Positions 25,727-34,741 of a DNA stretch of 64,000 bases are shown here, in pieces (positions within the stretch are counted from its first letter, which is position 1; each line of letters begins with the position of its first letter). This DNA is from Deltaproteobacteria bacterium. Its GTDB lineage: Bacteria; JADJOY01. The stretch is from contig JADJOY010000014.1 of assembly GCA_016713535.1 (NCBI GenBank), forward strand, positions 186,001-250,000, read 5' to 3'. Made by a program: the position numbers and the translations under genes. The notes beneath the pieces were generated by a model, which made no database searches, was not told where the DNA came from, and saw nothing but the letters and a program-made list of their open reading frames with translations.

Positions 25727-27765
25727 TCACGGCCCGCAGGGAGCGTCGGCGCTGCCGTCGGGCACCACCGGCACGCGGTCGGTGCCGAAGCCCTGGAGGA
25801 AGCACTGGTACTGCCGCTTCGGCTCGTCGAGCTGGAACATCACTTCGTGCCCGTCCTCGACGCCGTCCTCGCGGTGCTGCACCACCACGCCGGTGATCGC
25901 CTCGCCGGCACTGCCGGCGAGGTTGCCGTGCGCGGGTAGACCGATGCGTTCACCACCGCTCGCGACCAGCATCTCGTTCACGCTCGCGTCGAGAGCCGGA
26001 CCCGCGAGGTCGAGGCCGAAGGAACCGGTGCTGGCGTTGGCGATCGTCGGCGTGATGTAGGTGTCCACGATCCCCTGGAACATGAGGATGTGGCGGGACG
26101 CTCCGCTCACCGGCGCGGCGATCAGCGCGCGCCCGTAGGCCGGTGGATCGGCGCTCTCGCTCGCCCACTGCAAGATGGAGAGGAACGGGTCGGCGCGGGT
26201 CAGCTCGGCGCCGTGCTGGCCGTACCGCAGGATCGCGGTGGCGATCGGCTTCACCGCGATCGGGCTCTCCTTCCACAGCACGTTCTCGAGGTAGCTACCT
26301 CCCTCGCCGCTCAGCACCGTAGCCCGCAGCCGCGGCGAGGTCGCGAGCGCGAGCGGCGCCACGGTACCGCCCATCGAGTGCCCCATGCTGCCCAGGTGGC
26401 CCTCGTCGATCGCCGCGCGCCCGTCGCCGCGGGCGCTCGCGTCGAGCCCCGGGCAGAGCGCCGCCGGCCACGTGAGCGACGCCAGCATTCGCCCCACCAG
26501 CACGGCCTCCGCGGCGGTCGCGCGGACGTTGTCGCGGAGCGCAGCCGGGTTGAGGAAGTTGTACATGGTGAGCTGCTCGTCGATCCCGGACACGTTGCGC
26601 AGCCCGCCGTGGGGGCCGTCCCACGAGATCGCCGCGAAGCCGGCGCGCGCGAAGTAGCGCGCCGGCCCCTCGCCGGGCTCGAACGCACCGGCGCCGTGGC
26701 TGGGCTCGCGACCGCGATCGACGAGCGGCCGATCGCCGCCACCACCGGTGCGTATGAACACCATCGCGGGGAAGCCCGCCGCCGGCTCGGCGCGCGGCGC
26801 GGCAGCGTCACCACCAGGCGCGACGGCTCGGTCCCCTGCTGGAGCGGCACCCCGTCGCCGTCGAAGGCGATGTCGCCGCCGCTCGCGAAGAACGGCGGCT
26901 CGCCGCGCTGGAAAACCGGCATGTCGATGCGCGTGCTCACGACACAGAAATCGTCGAAGGTGTCGGTGAGCTGCCAGTCGCTCACCGGCTCGGGCAGCGC
27001 GATCGTCTCCATGTGGTCGGCGAGCGCTTGCATGCGCCGCATCGGGTGGCCGGTGGTGAAGACCGTGAGCGCGGCGAGCTGCTTCGGGTCGCGTCCCAGC
27101 TCGGCGAGGGCGGCGAGCGCCTCGCGGTACTCGGCGAACACGGCCTCGGCGAGGCCGGCGGGGCGCTCGCCGCGCACCAGCGCGCGCGTCTCGGGCGACG
27201 CGGCGAGCGGCTGGCCGTTCGCGTCGCGCAGCGCGCGCGTGACCCCGGCGGCGTAGCGCGTGCCCTCGCGTAGCGGGATGCCCTGGAGCGGCAGCAGCAC
27301 CAGCAGGTTCGTGGCGCCGAGCGGGCCTGCGTCGTCCTGGTAGCCGGCGTGCAGGGGATAGCGGCGGCCGCGCTCGGGTGACGCGGGGTCGACGTCGATC
27401 AGGAACACCGGGGCGCTCGACTCGAGGGTGTCGAGCGGCGCCGCCGGCAGCGACGCCGGGTCGAGCGGCGCGCTGAAGCGAAAGAAGGCACCGGTGGTCA
27501 CGCCGAAGCCGTCAGCGTCGGCGGTGGTGAGCGCGAGCACGTCGGCGACCAACCCGATGCCGTCCGGGTTGGGGAAGCCGGCGAGGCTCGGCCGACCGTC
27601 CGCGTCGCGGCGGTGATCCGCCGGGTAGGGAGCATCGTAGAAGGCCGCGCCGCTCGCGAGCGAAGTGAGCGGTACCGTGGCGGCGGTGCCGCCCTCGCTC
27701 GTGCCCCCGCCCCCACAACCGGCCGGCGCCGCGGCGATCACGGCCGCGAGCGCCACCGCGGCCAC
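25727..27765 (-). CDS. Large alpha/beta-hydrolase lipoprotein, frame broken near 26795
   Basis: From 27765 the protein starts with a signal peptide and lipobox APAGC, then an N-terminal domain with an APYPADHRR motif and LPAAPLDTLESSAPVFLIDVD. The frame runs to LVVTLPRRA and is then lost in GC-rich sequence at about 26788-26803. The other frame continues RAEPAAGFPAMVFIRTGGGG to the stop at 25727, so one gene of about 680 residues was intended. The second part holds SMGHSMGGTVAPL, a GHSMGG nucleophile elbow, and RHILMFQGIVDTYI, so an extracytoplasmic serine esterase or lipase-like enzyme is expected. The substrate is unknown. One base missing or two extra would explain the break. Confidence 0.8.
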
Positions 27766-27797
27766 CCGTCGCGCCGCTCGGATCTCGGCCGCGCGTC

Positions 27798-29339
27798 TCA
27801 GGAGCGCAGCCCCGGCACCGGGTTCAGATCGAGCGCCTGACGCACGGCGCGGCGCAGCTCCTCGGGGCTATACGGCTTGGCGAGGCGCAGGTTCTGGACG
27901 CTGTCGAGGAAGGTGCGGGTCTCGAGCCTGAGGGTGTCGCCGGTCATGAACACCACGCGGCTCTCGAAGCCGGCGCGGTTGGCGCGGATCCAGTGGTAGA
28001 GGTCGATGCCGTCCACGGGTCGTGGCATGCGCACGTCGGTGACCACCAGGTCGAACGACTCGTTGCGCAGCTTGAGCACCGCCTGGTGGCCGCTCTTGGC
28101 CACCGTGACCTTGTAGTTCGCGTCGCGCAGCACCTTCTCGGTGACGGCGAGCACGATGTCCTCGTCGTCGACCACCAGCACGCGCTCGCCGCGTCCGCGA
28201 TCGGCGGTCGGCGGGCGCGCCTTCGCCGCGGGCTTCGAGTCGGCGGCCTGGAGGCGCTCGATCGGCAGCCAGAGCGTGATCTTGGCGCCGCCCCCGGGGC
28301 GGTTCTCGGCGGTGATCTCGCCGCCGTGGTCGCGCACGATGCCGTAGCTCACCGAGAGCCCGAGGCCGGTGCCCTTGCCCACGCCCTTGGTGGTGTAGAA
28401 GGGGTCGAAGACGCGGCGCGGCTCGGTGAGACCGGGACCGTCGTCGAGGAAGTCGATCTCGACGCGGTCCTTCTCGACGTGGCTGCGCACCACCAGCGTG
28501 CCGCCGCCGCGGTGGCCGACCATCGCGTCGTGGGCGTTGTCGATGATGTTCAGGAACGCCTGGCGCAGCCGCTGCGGGCTGCCGCTCAGCGTGGGGATGC
28601 CGTCCTGGAAGTCGCGGCGCACCGCGACGTCGCTGACGCGGAAGGCGTAGTCCTTGAGCGACAGGCACTCGTCGAGGAGGGCGTTGACCTCGAACGGCAC
28701 CGCGTTGGGCGTCTCCGCGCGCGCGAACTTGAGCAGGTTGGAGATGATCTGGTGGGTGCGCTGCGCGCCGTGGAAGATCCGCTCCACGTCGCCGCGCATG
28801 TCGTCGGGCAGCTCGGCGGCGCGATCGAGCAGCAGCTCCGCGTCGCCCAGGATGCCGGTGAGCGGGTTGTTGCCCGCGTGCGCGAAGCCGCTCACGAGCT
28901 GCCCGAGCGAGGCGAGCTTCTCCGACTGGATCATCTGCTCCTGCAAGCGCCGCTCGCGGCTCCCGTCGCGGGCGATCAGGTGCAGCAGCCGGTCGCCGCG
29001 CGCGTTCACCGGGGTCACGTCGACGTCGAGCGCGAGGCTCGAGCCGTCGCGCCGCGCGAGCGCCAGCTCCTCGGTGCGGGCCGTCGAGGTGGCCTCGAGG
29101 AGGCGATCGAGGGAGCCGTCGGTGGCGGCCGTGCTCTCGGGCGCGATCAGGTCCGCGAGGCTGCGCTCGAGGAGCTCGCGGCGGGTCCAGCCGGTGAGCG
29201 TCTCGAACGCCAGGTTGACGTCGAGGACGCGACCGTCGCCCGGCCTGAGCAGCAACGTGGGGTCCGGCGCGTAGTCGAAGATCGCGCGGTAGCGCTCCGC
29301 GAGAGCGCCTGCGTGGGGATCGCGAGGGGCTTCCGCCAT
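27798..29339 (-). CDS. PAS hybrid histidine kinase/receiver with altered H-box
   Basis: 513 residues, no membrane helix. PAS domain (about 15-125), HisKA (about 135-205), HATPase_c with NIIDNAHDAM (N box), DDGPGL (G1) and GTGLGLSVSYGI (G2), then a receiver (about 385-505) with LVVDDEDIV, VVTDVRMP and LAKPYSPEEL. The H-box reads GFAHAGNNPL: the His (residue 154) is kept, but the acidic residue that normally follows it (HEINNPL) is Ala. That acid acts as general base in autophosphorylation of HisKA kinases, so activity may be lowered or differently tuned. It is a soluble NtrB-like hybrid. It lies downstream of a TolC-family gene on the same strand with a 69 bp gap. Confidence 0.92.
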   Translation of the reverse strand: MAEAPRDPHAGALAERYRAIFDYAPDPTLLLRPGDGRVLDVNLAFETLTGWTRRELLERSLADLIAPESTAATDGSLDRLLEATSTARTEELALARRDGSSLALDVDVTPVNARGDRLLHLIARDGSRERRLQEQMIQSEKLASLGQLVSGFAHAGNNPLTGILGDAELLLDRAAELPDDMRGDVERIFHGAQRTHQIISNLLKFARAETPNAVPFEVNALLDECLSLKDYAFRVSDVAVRRDFQDGIPTLSGSPQRLRQAFLNIIDNAHDAMVGHRGGGTLVVRSHVEKDRVEIDFLDDGPGLTEPRRVFDPFYTTKGVGKGTGLGLSVSYGIVRDHGGEITAENRPGGGAKITLWLPIERLQAADSKPAAKARPPTADRGRGERVLVVDDEDIVLAVTEKVLRDANYKVTVAKSGHQAVLKLRNESFDLVVTDVRMPRPVDGIDLYHWIRANRAGFESRVVFMTGDTLRLETRTFLDSVQNLRLAKPYSPEELRRAVRQALDLNPVPGLRS

Positions 29340-29408
29340 GTCGAACCGATGATAGAGGCCCGAGTCGGTGCGGTCGAGCGGTCCCTCAGCGAGCGCGCGG
29401 CGCGCGCG

Positions 29409-31205
29409 TCACCACAACCGCCCCGGCACGTCCACCGAGCCGAGGGAGGGCACCGCCGGGGCGGCGACGTGGAACAGCTCGAGGAGGGTGCCGGCCGAGC
29501 GCGCGAAGGCGACGTAGCTCTTCTCGAGATCGGTGCGCGCCTTGAGCTCGTTGGCGCGCGCCTCGGTGAGCGAGACCTGGAGGTCGAGGACCTCCTGGCT
29601 CGAGGTGTAGCCGCGCGCGAGCTTCTCTTCCTCGGCGGCCAGGTTCTTCTCGGCGAGCTGGCGGGTGAGGAGCGTGGTGTCGAGGCGTTCCTGGTTGCTG
29701 TGGACGCGGCGGATGATCTCGCGCACCTCGATCTGCACCTTGCGCGACAGCGACTTGAGGCTCTCCTCGCTGCGCTTCTGATCGGCGACCGCCTGGATGT
29801 AGCGCGACTCGGCGGTGTCGTTGCCGAGCGGGATCTCGAGGTTCACGCCCACCGTCCAGGTCAGGAAGTCCATGTTCTCGATCGCGTCGAGGTAGCCACC
29901 CACCAGGCTGCGGTCCACCGTGCCCGCGCCCACCAGCAAGCCGCCGAAGAGCGCGTTGAGGAGGTCGTAGATCGCCGGGTAGTCGTCCTTGAAGTCGATC
30001 AGGCTCTGGTTCTGCTTCTCGGTGCCGGCCAAGCCGTTGACGCGCAGCCCGCCGGTCAGGTTGAGCGACGGCAGCAGCGAGTTGCGGACGAGGGCGACGG
30101 TCTCCTTGCGGCTGGCCAGGTCCTCGCGCGCCTGCAGGATCTCGACGCGCTGCTCGAGGGCGCGCGACACCGCGGTGGAGTCGTCGACGTCGCGGGCCGG
30201 GAAGTCGATGGTCCCCGCGGGCACCAGCTCGCGCTCCCAGAAGCTCGGGTCGGCGTCGGGCGCGATGGTGTCGCGCAGCCGATCCTCGGCGTCACGGACC
30301 GCCTTGCGCGCCAGCACCAGCTCGTCGTCGCGGGCGGCGGCGGCGACCTGCGCCTTCAAGAGCTCGGCCTTGGCGAGGAGACCGCGATCGACCTGCTCCC
30401 CGACGGTGCGCTCGAGCTGCTGCGCGCGCGCCAGGTTCTGCGTCTTCACCTCGAGCAGCGCGCGCGTGAGGTTGAGGTCCCAGAGCCCCTCGAGCGCGGC
30501 CTGGACGACCTGCGCCGCGCGCCCGCGGTACTGGAGCATGGCGGCGTCGCTGGCGTGCTGGGCGATCTTGCCGGGCGCCTCGTTGACGTCGAGGCCGAAC
30601 CCCTTGAGCAGCGGCTGCGTGACGGTGAGCGTGGTGTCGACGCGGTAGTTGGGGTCGAGGACGTTGAACGGGAAGTCGGTGGCGGTGCGGGTGTTGTTGA
30701 ACGACAGATCGTAGGCGGTGCCGGTGATGAGCGCCTGGCGCAAGCCGACGTTGCCGGTCCACACCATCTGGTTGTTGCCGGTCAACGACGACGTCGACGG
30801 GATGTTGCTGTCGGTGTAGTTGCTCTTCAGGTAGAAGAAGAGGTCGCGCGCGCCGTCCGCGGCCGGGACCTCGGCGGCGGCGCGCAGCGCCAGGAAGCCC
30901 TCGCCGCGGAGCGTCGGGTTGTTCGTCAACGCGAGCTCGACCACGTCGCCGAGCGAGAGCAGCAGGGGCGGGCCGAGCGAGCCGCGCGACCCGGGCGATC
31001 CCGTCGAGCCGAGCGAGCTCGACCCGGCGCTCGAGTTGCCCGTGTAGCCCCCGCCCTGGCGGGTGAGGGTCGGCGCGCCGCTGCCCGCGCCCGCGGGTGG
31101 AACGACCGCGCCGAGCGCGACCGCGGCGCCGAGCGCCCACGCGAGCCACCGCGGCCAGCGAACGCGCGCAGCGCCGCGCCGCGGCTTGGGGGGTCCGGCT
31201 CGCAT
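29409..31205 (-). CDS. TolC-family outer-membrane efflux channel protein
   Basis: 598 residues from ATG 31205. Signal peptide with a hydrophobic core AWALGAAVALGAVV, a low-complexity Gly/Ser linker (about 45-80), then the outer membrane efflux protein fold: LSLGDVVELALTNNPTLRG at the start of the first coiled-coil half, long heptad helices (VQAALEGLWDLNLTRALLE, KAELLKAQVAAAARDDELV), VGVNLEIPLGN at the barrel strand of the second half, and a second helical pair. It should trimerise as a duct for type I secretion or RND/MFP efflux. No inner-membrane pump or adaptor gene is adjacent. It is longer than TolC (about 470 residues) because of the N-terminal linker and inserts. Confidence 0.93.
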   Translation of the reverse strand: MRAGPPKPRRGAARVRWPRWLAWALGAAVALGAVVPPAGAGSGAPTLTRQGGGYTGNSSAGSSSLGSTGSPGSRGSLGPPLLLSLGDVVELALTNNPTLRGEGFLALRAAAEVPAADGARDLFFYLKSNYTDSNIPSTSSLTGNNQMVWTGNVGLRQALITGTAYDLSFNNTRTATDFPFNVLDPNYRVDTTLTVTQPLLKGFGLDVNEAPGKIAQHASDAAMLQYRGRAAQVVQAALEGLWDLNLTRALLEVKTQNLARAQQLERTVGEQVDRGLLAKAELLKAQVAAAARDDELVLARKAVRDAEDRLRDTIAPDADPSFWERELVPAGTIDFPARDVDDSTAVSRALEQRVEILQAREDLASRKETVALVRNSLLPSLNLTGGLRVNGLAGTEKQNQSLIDFKDDYPAIYDLLNALFGGLLVGAGTVDRSLVGGYLDAIENMDFLTWTVGVNLEIPLGNDTAESRYIQAVADQKRSEESLKSLSRKVQIEVREIIRRVHSNQERLDTTLLTRQLAEKNLAAEEEKLARGYTSSQEVLDLQVSLTEARANELKARTDLEKSYVAFARSAGTLLELFHVAAPAVPSLGSVDVPGRLW

Positions 31206-31510
31206 GACGGGGGGCAAGGGTAGAGAAGGGGCGGTCGATTGGGAAGCGCCCCGCGCGGCTCGTCCCGCGTCGGCCCGGAAAAAAGCCCTAGCTTTCTTGA
31301 CCCCGGCGCGAATTCGACCCTAGCCTTGGGAATCGTGTCGTTGCGGCGCAGGGTCGCCGCAGCGACGCTGCCTCACAGTCCGTCGCGGTCTCGGGCCGCG
31401 CCTCTCGCGCGTCGGCACGGCCTTCGCGCCGAGGTCTTCACCGCGGCGGACCGTGTCGATCGCGAGACCGAGCCCCGGCCTTTCCCCCGACGTCACCCGA
31501 GCCACCACCG
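31206..31510. other. Divergent intergenic region without a recognised gene
   Basis: 305 bp between the TolC gene (minus) and a glycosyltransferase gene (plus). It holds a locally less GC-rich patch around 31278-31325, with two similar sites CCCTAGCTTTCTTGACC and CCCTAGCC. TTGACC at 31297 could be a -35 element, but no convincing -10 follows. No GTAG/GGAG palindrome was seen, which is unusual for this window. Promoters for both genes presumably lie here. Confidence 0.35.
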
Positions 31511-32728
31511 ATGCGAGTTCTCGCCTTCGCCGACGCCAACTTCCTGGCCCACGTCTCGCGCGCGCTCGAGGTCTGCAAGGTGCTGCGCGACAAGCACGGC
31601 CACGAGGTCGTGTTCGCGGGCGACGGCCACTTCCTCAAGCTCGCGCGCCAGGCCGGCTTCGTCACCGACACCGTGTTCACCGTGCCGCGCGCGGCCAGCC
31701 TCAAGCTCGCGAACCGCGCGACGCTGGTGCGCTACTCGTGGTGGAAGGACATGATGCTGCGCAGCGTCCAGTCCGACCTCGAGGTGATCCACCGCCACCG
31801 CCCGGACGTGGTCCTCGGTGACATGCACTGGTCGCTCTCGATCTCGGCCGAGGTCGCGAAGATCCCCTACATCTCGATCACCAACGCCCACTGGACGAGC
31901 TACTTCGCGCTGCCGCTCAAGGCCTTCCACGGCCACATCATGACGCGCTTCGTGGGCGAGCAGCTCGCGTCCGCCCTGATCCCCGCGCTCAAGGCCACGG
32001 CGACCCGCTACTGGAGCCTCCCGTACTGGAAGTACCGCCGCGACCACGGCCTGCCGATGCGCCACTGCGACGGCCTGCTCGAGGTGATCCAGGGCGACCT
32101 GACGCTGCTCGCCGACGTGCCCGAGTACGGGCCCACGGTGGCGGCGCGTCCGCCGCACGTGCACTACGTCGGCCCGATCCTGTGGGAGCCGGACATCCCC
32201 GATCCGGTCTGGTACGACCGCCTCGACCCCGACAAGCCCACGCTCTACATCACCATGGGCTCCACCGGGGACCCGCTCTTCTTCGAGAAGGCCACCCGTT
32301 ACTTCGGCGGCTCTCGCTACCAGGTGATCATGACCACTGGCGGGCTCTCGGTGGACATCCCCGAGGTGCCGGACAACTTCTTCATCGAGGAGTTCGCGCG
32401 CGGCGACCGGCTGGTCGAGAAGGCCGACGTGGTCATCAACCACGGTGGCAACGGCTCGATCTACCAGGCGCTCGCGGGCGGGGTGCCGGTGATCGGCGCG
32501 CCCTACCACGTCGACCAGGACGTGAACCTGCAGATCGTCGAGCGCCTCGGCTGCGGCATCCGCCTGGGCAGCGATCGCAACCTCTTCGCCGCGCTCGAGC
32601 GCGCCATCGAGGACGTGCTCACCAACACCAAGTACCGGCGCGCCGCCGGGGTGCTGCAGAAGAGCATCCACGAGCACGGCGGCGCCACCCGCGCCGCCGG
32701 CATCATCGACGCGTACCTGCGGTCGTGA
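31511..32728 (+). CDS. GT1-type (UGT/MGT-like) glycosyltransferase
   Basis: 405 residues. The N-terminal acceptor domain starts MRVLAFADANFLAHVSRALE. The C-terminal donor domain has YITMGSTGDPLFF and NHGGNGSIYQALAGGVPVIG, then APYHVDQDVN, the nucleotide-sugar binding signature of GT1/MGT-type and UGT enzymes (GT-B fold). It should transfer a sugar from a UDP/TDP-sugar to a small lipophilic acceptor, such as a lipid, terpenoid or polyketide, in the cytoplasm. Length fits MGT enzymes. No biosynthetic partner is adjacent, though another glycosyltransferase gene and a polytopic membrane protein follow on the same strand. Confidence 0.92.
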   Translation: MRVLAFADANFLAHVSRALEVCKVLRDKHGHEVVFAGDGHFLKLARQAGFVTDTVFTVPRAASLKLANRATLVRYSWWKDMMLRSVQSDLEVIHRHRPDVVLGDMHWSLSISAEVAKIPYISITNAHWTSYFALPLKAFHGHIMTRFVGEQLASALIPALKATATRYWSLPYWKYRRDHGLPMRHCDGLLEVIQGDLTLLADVPEYGPTVAARPPHVHYVGPILWEPDIPDPVWYDRLDPDKPTLYITMGSTGDPLFFEKATRYFGGSRYQVIMTTGGLSVDIPEVPDNFFIEEFARGDRLVEKADVVINHGGNGSIYQALAGGVPVIGAPYHVDQDVNLQIVERLGCGIRLGSDRNLFAALERAIEDVLTNTKYRRAAGVLQKSIHEHGGATRAAGIIDAYLRS

Positions 32729-32752
32729 CGCTCAGGGTCGGTATCGGACGCT

Positions 32753-33315
32753 GGAGGGTCGTCGCTTCGTCGACGACCCCCGTGCGACGACCCGATCGGC
32801 ACGCGCCGGTGTGCCCGGCGACCGGGGATGGAACCCCGGTCGCTACTGTTGCTCTCGTAGCGCGGGGGGCTCCGTCCCCCCGCGAGCGCCGGGCCAGGCC
32901 CGGATCGCCCGTCAGCGCGCGACGCGTCGGTGCGCCTCGCCCATGACCGCGCTCGCGGGGGCTCGTGGGAGCGTAGGGGCGGGCGTGAGCCCGCCCGAGG
33001 TCTCGCGCACGGATCCGACCGATGCGATCGGTCGTGCTGCGGGCGACCTGACGGTCGCCCCTACACCGATCGACGAAGCCCGGGGCGCGACATGCCCGCG
33101 CTCGCGGGGGCTCGTGGGAGCGTAGGGGCGGGCGTGAGCCCGCCCGAGGTGTCGCGCAGGTATCGGACCGATGCGTTCCGTCGTGCTGCGGGCGACCTGA
33201 CGGTCGCCCCTACACACCCGCACGTGGGCCGCTCGCGGATCGAGCCCGAGGTCTCGCGCACGGATCCGACCGGTGCGATCGGTCGTTCTGCGGGCGACCT
33301 GACGGTCGCCCCTAC
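32753..33315. repeat. REP-like palindromes and a ~149 bp tandem repeat
   Basis: The 614 bp gap has no gene. A GGAG palindrome starts at 32753, an inverted GTAG copy ends at 32846, and a GTAG copy starts at 32857. From 32943 a unit of about 149 bp repeats (starts at 32943 and 33092, partial third copy from about 33241), each with an inverted GTAG palindrome (33041-33064, 33190-33213, 33292-33315, identical); the first two also carry a direct one (32973-32996, 33122-33145). Each full unit begins with a copy of the first six codons of the next gene. Confidence 0.8.
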
Positions 33316-33342
33316 ACCGATCGACGAAGCCCGAGGCGCGGC

Positions 33343-34545
33343 ATGACCGCGCTCGCGGGGCCGGCGTTCGTGCTGGAGGCGGTGGCGCTCACGGCGCTGC
33401 TCGCGGCGTTCTTCTGGATCGTGCGCAATCTGCGCGCGCTGCCGCAGCCGCCGCTCGCAGAGCGGGTGGATCGCGGAACGCTACCGAGCCTGTGCGTGGT
33501 GTTGCCGGTGCGCGACGAGGAGCGGGACGTGGAGGAGTGCGTCGCCTCGATCCTCGCGCAGGACTACCCCGGGCTCGAGGTGGTGGTGGTCGACGACGGC
33601 TCGACCGACCAGACCCCGGCGATCCTGGCGCGCCTCGCGGCGAGTGACCCGCGGCTGCGAGTGAAGCGGAATGACACCCTGCCGCCCGGCTGGATGGGCA
33701 AGAACCACGCCCTCGACGTGGGGGCCGCCGAGTCGGCATCGGAGTGGGTGCTGTTCATGGATGTCGACGTGCGCCTCGAGCCCGACTCGCTGGTGCGCGC
33801 GCTGGCGCTCGCGGTCGAGCGCGAGGCCGACCTCTTCACGATCGTCCCCGAGATCGTCACGGTGAGCTTCTGGGAGCGCGTGGTGATGCCGTTCATCATC
33901 AACGTCATCCTGATGGTGTTCCCGGCTAAGGAGCTGAACGATCCGTCGCACCCGGCGGCGTCGGGGAACGGCCCGTTCATGCTGTTCCGGCGCGCCGGCG
34001 TACCGGGCGATCGGCGGCCACGCCGCGATCAAGGGTGAGGTGATCGAAGACCTCGTGCTCGCGCAGGCGATCAAGAAGGCCGGCAAGAACCTGGTCTACG
34101 CGCAAGGCGTCGAGCTCGCGCGGCTGCGCATGTACCGCAGCCTCGACGAGCTTTGGCGCGGCTGGTCGAAGAACTTCCACGTCTCGGTGAAGGGGAACGT
34201 GGTGCTCGCGGTGCTGGAGCGCTGGCGCTGCTCGCGATCTTCGCCGCGCCGTGGCTCTTGCCGATCGTGGGGATCCTCGGCTGGCAGTGGCCGATCGCGG
34301 GGTCGCACTGGTTCGGCGTGAGCGCGCTGGGCGGCGCCTACGTGCTCGCGGCGCTCACCATCCGCCGCCTGCTCCGTGACGTGTTCAAGCTCGACGACTC
34401 GCTCGCCTGGCTCACGCCGATCGCCGCGTGCATCACCGCCGCGATCCTCGTGAACTCGACGCTGCGCGCCGCGAGCGGCAAGGGCGTCTCGTGGAAGGGC
34501 CGCACCTACGGCACCTCGGGCGAGGGCGAGCTCGGCGCGGGGTGA
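33343..34545 (+). CDS. GT2-family membrane glycosyltransferase, two compensating frame breaks
   Basis: ATG 33343. An N-terminal membrane helix (FVLEAVALTALLAAFFWIV) precedes a GT-A domain: SLCVVLPVRDEERDVEECV, VVVVDDGSTDQTP, LPPGWMGKNHALDVGA and a DXD-like FMDVDV. The frame gains one base at about 33995-34001 (before GHAAIKGEVIEDLVLAQ) and loses one at about 34211-34225 (before ALLAIFAAPWLLPIVGILGW), so the total length (about 400 residues) and the stop at 34545 are restored. QAIKKAG, ELWRGWSKNFH and the C-terminal helices match the HpnB/CrtQ-like group that glycosylates membrane lipids or carotenoids. The acceptor is unknown. Two compensating breaks favour sequencing error over decay. Confidence 0.82.
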
Positions 34546-34555
34546 GCGGGCGTTC

Positions 34556-34682
34556 GGAGGGACCGCCTCCCGGCGGTCCGCGCCAGGGCGAAGGCCGCGG
34601 CGCGACGGAGCGCCGCAGGCGCGCGCGCCCTCCAGTACGATCGAGGCAAGCGGTCTGGAGGGGCCGCCTCCGGCGGGCCGGA
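34556..34682. repeat. GGAG palindromes between glycosyltransferase and membrane-protein genes
   Basis: GGAGGGACCGCCTCCCGGCG starts at 34556 and GGAGGGGCCGCCTCCGGCGG at 34657, with an inverted GGAG-type copy (GCGCGCGCCCTCC, ending about 34633) between them. The 196 bp gap holds nothing else that I recognise. Confidence 0.65.
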
Positions 34683-34741
34683 TCCGATTCCGCGGCGGGG
34701 GCCCGTCGCACCTGTCGCACCGCCGTGGCAGGCTCTCGCGC

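Noticed and set aside
27993-31223. A 1076-codon plus-strand frame opposite the hybrid kinase and TolC genes
   Set aside because: It covers two recognisable minus-strand genes and has no known motifs or signal; it is an antisense artefact of GC-rich coding DNA.
31297-31326. TTGACC and TAGCCT as a promoter for the glycosyltransferase gene at 31511
   Set aside because: The -10 match is 3 of 6 with an 18-base spacer; too weak to list as a feature.
32943-33342. Spacer-repeat organisation as a CRISPR array
   Set aside because: Units are about 149 bp with conserved spacers and palindromes of the REP type; there are no short unique spacers.
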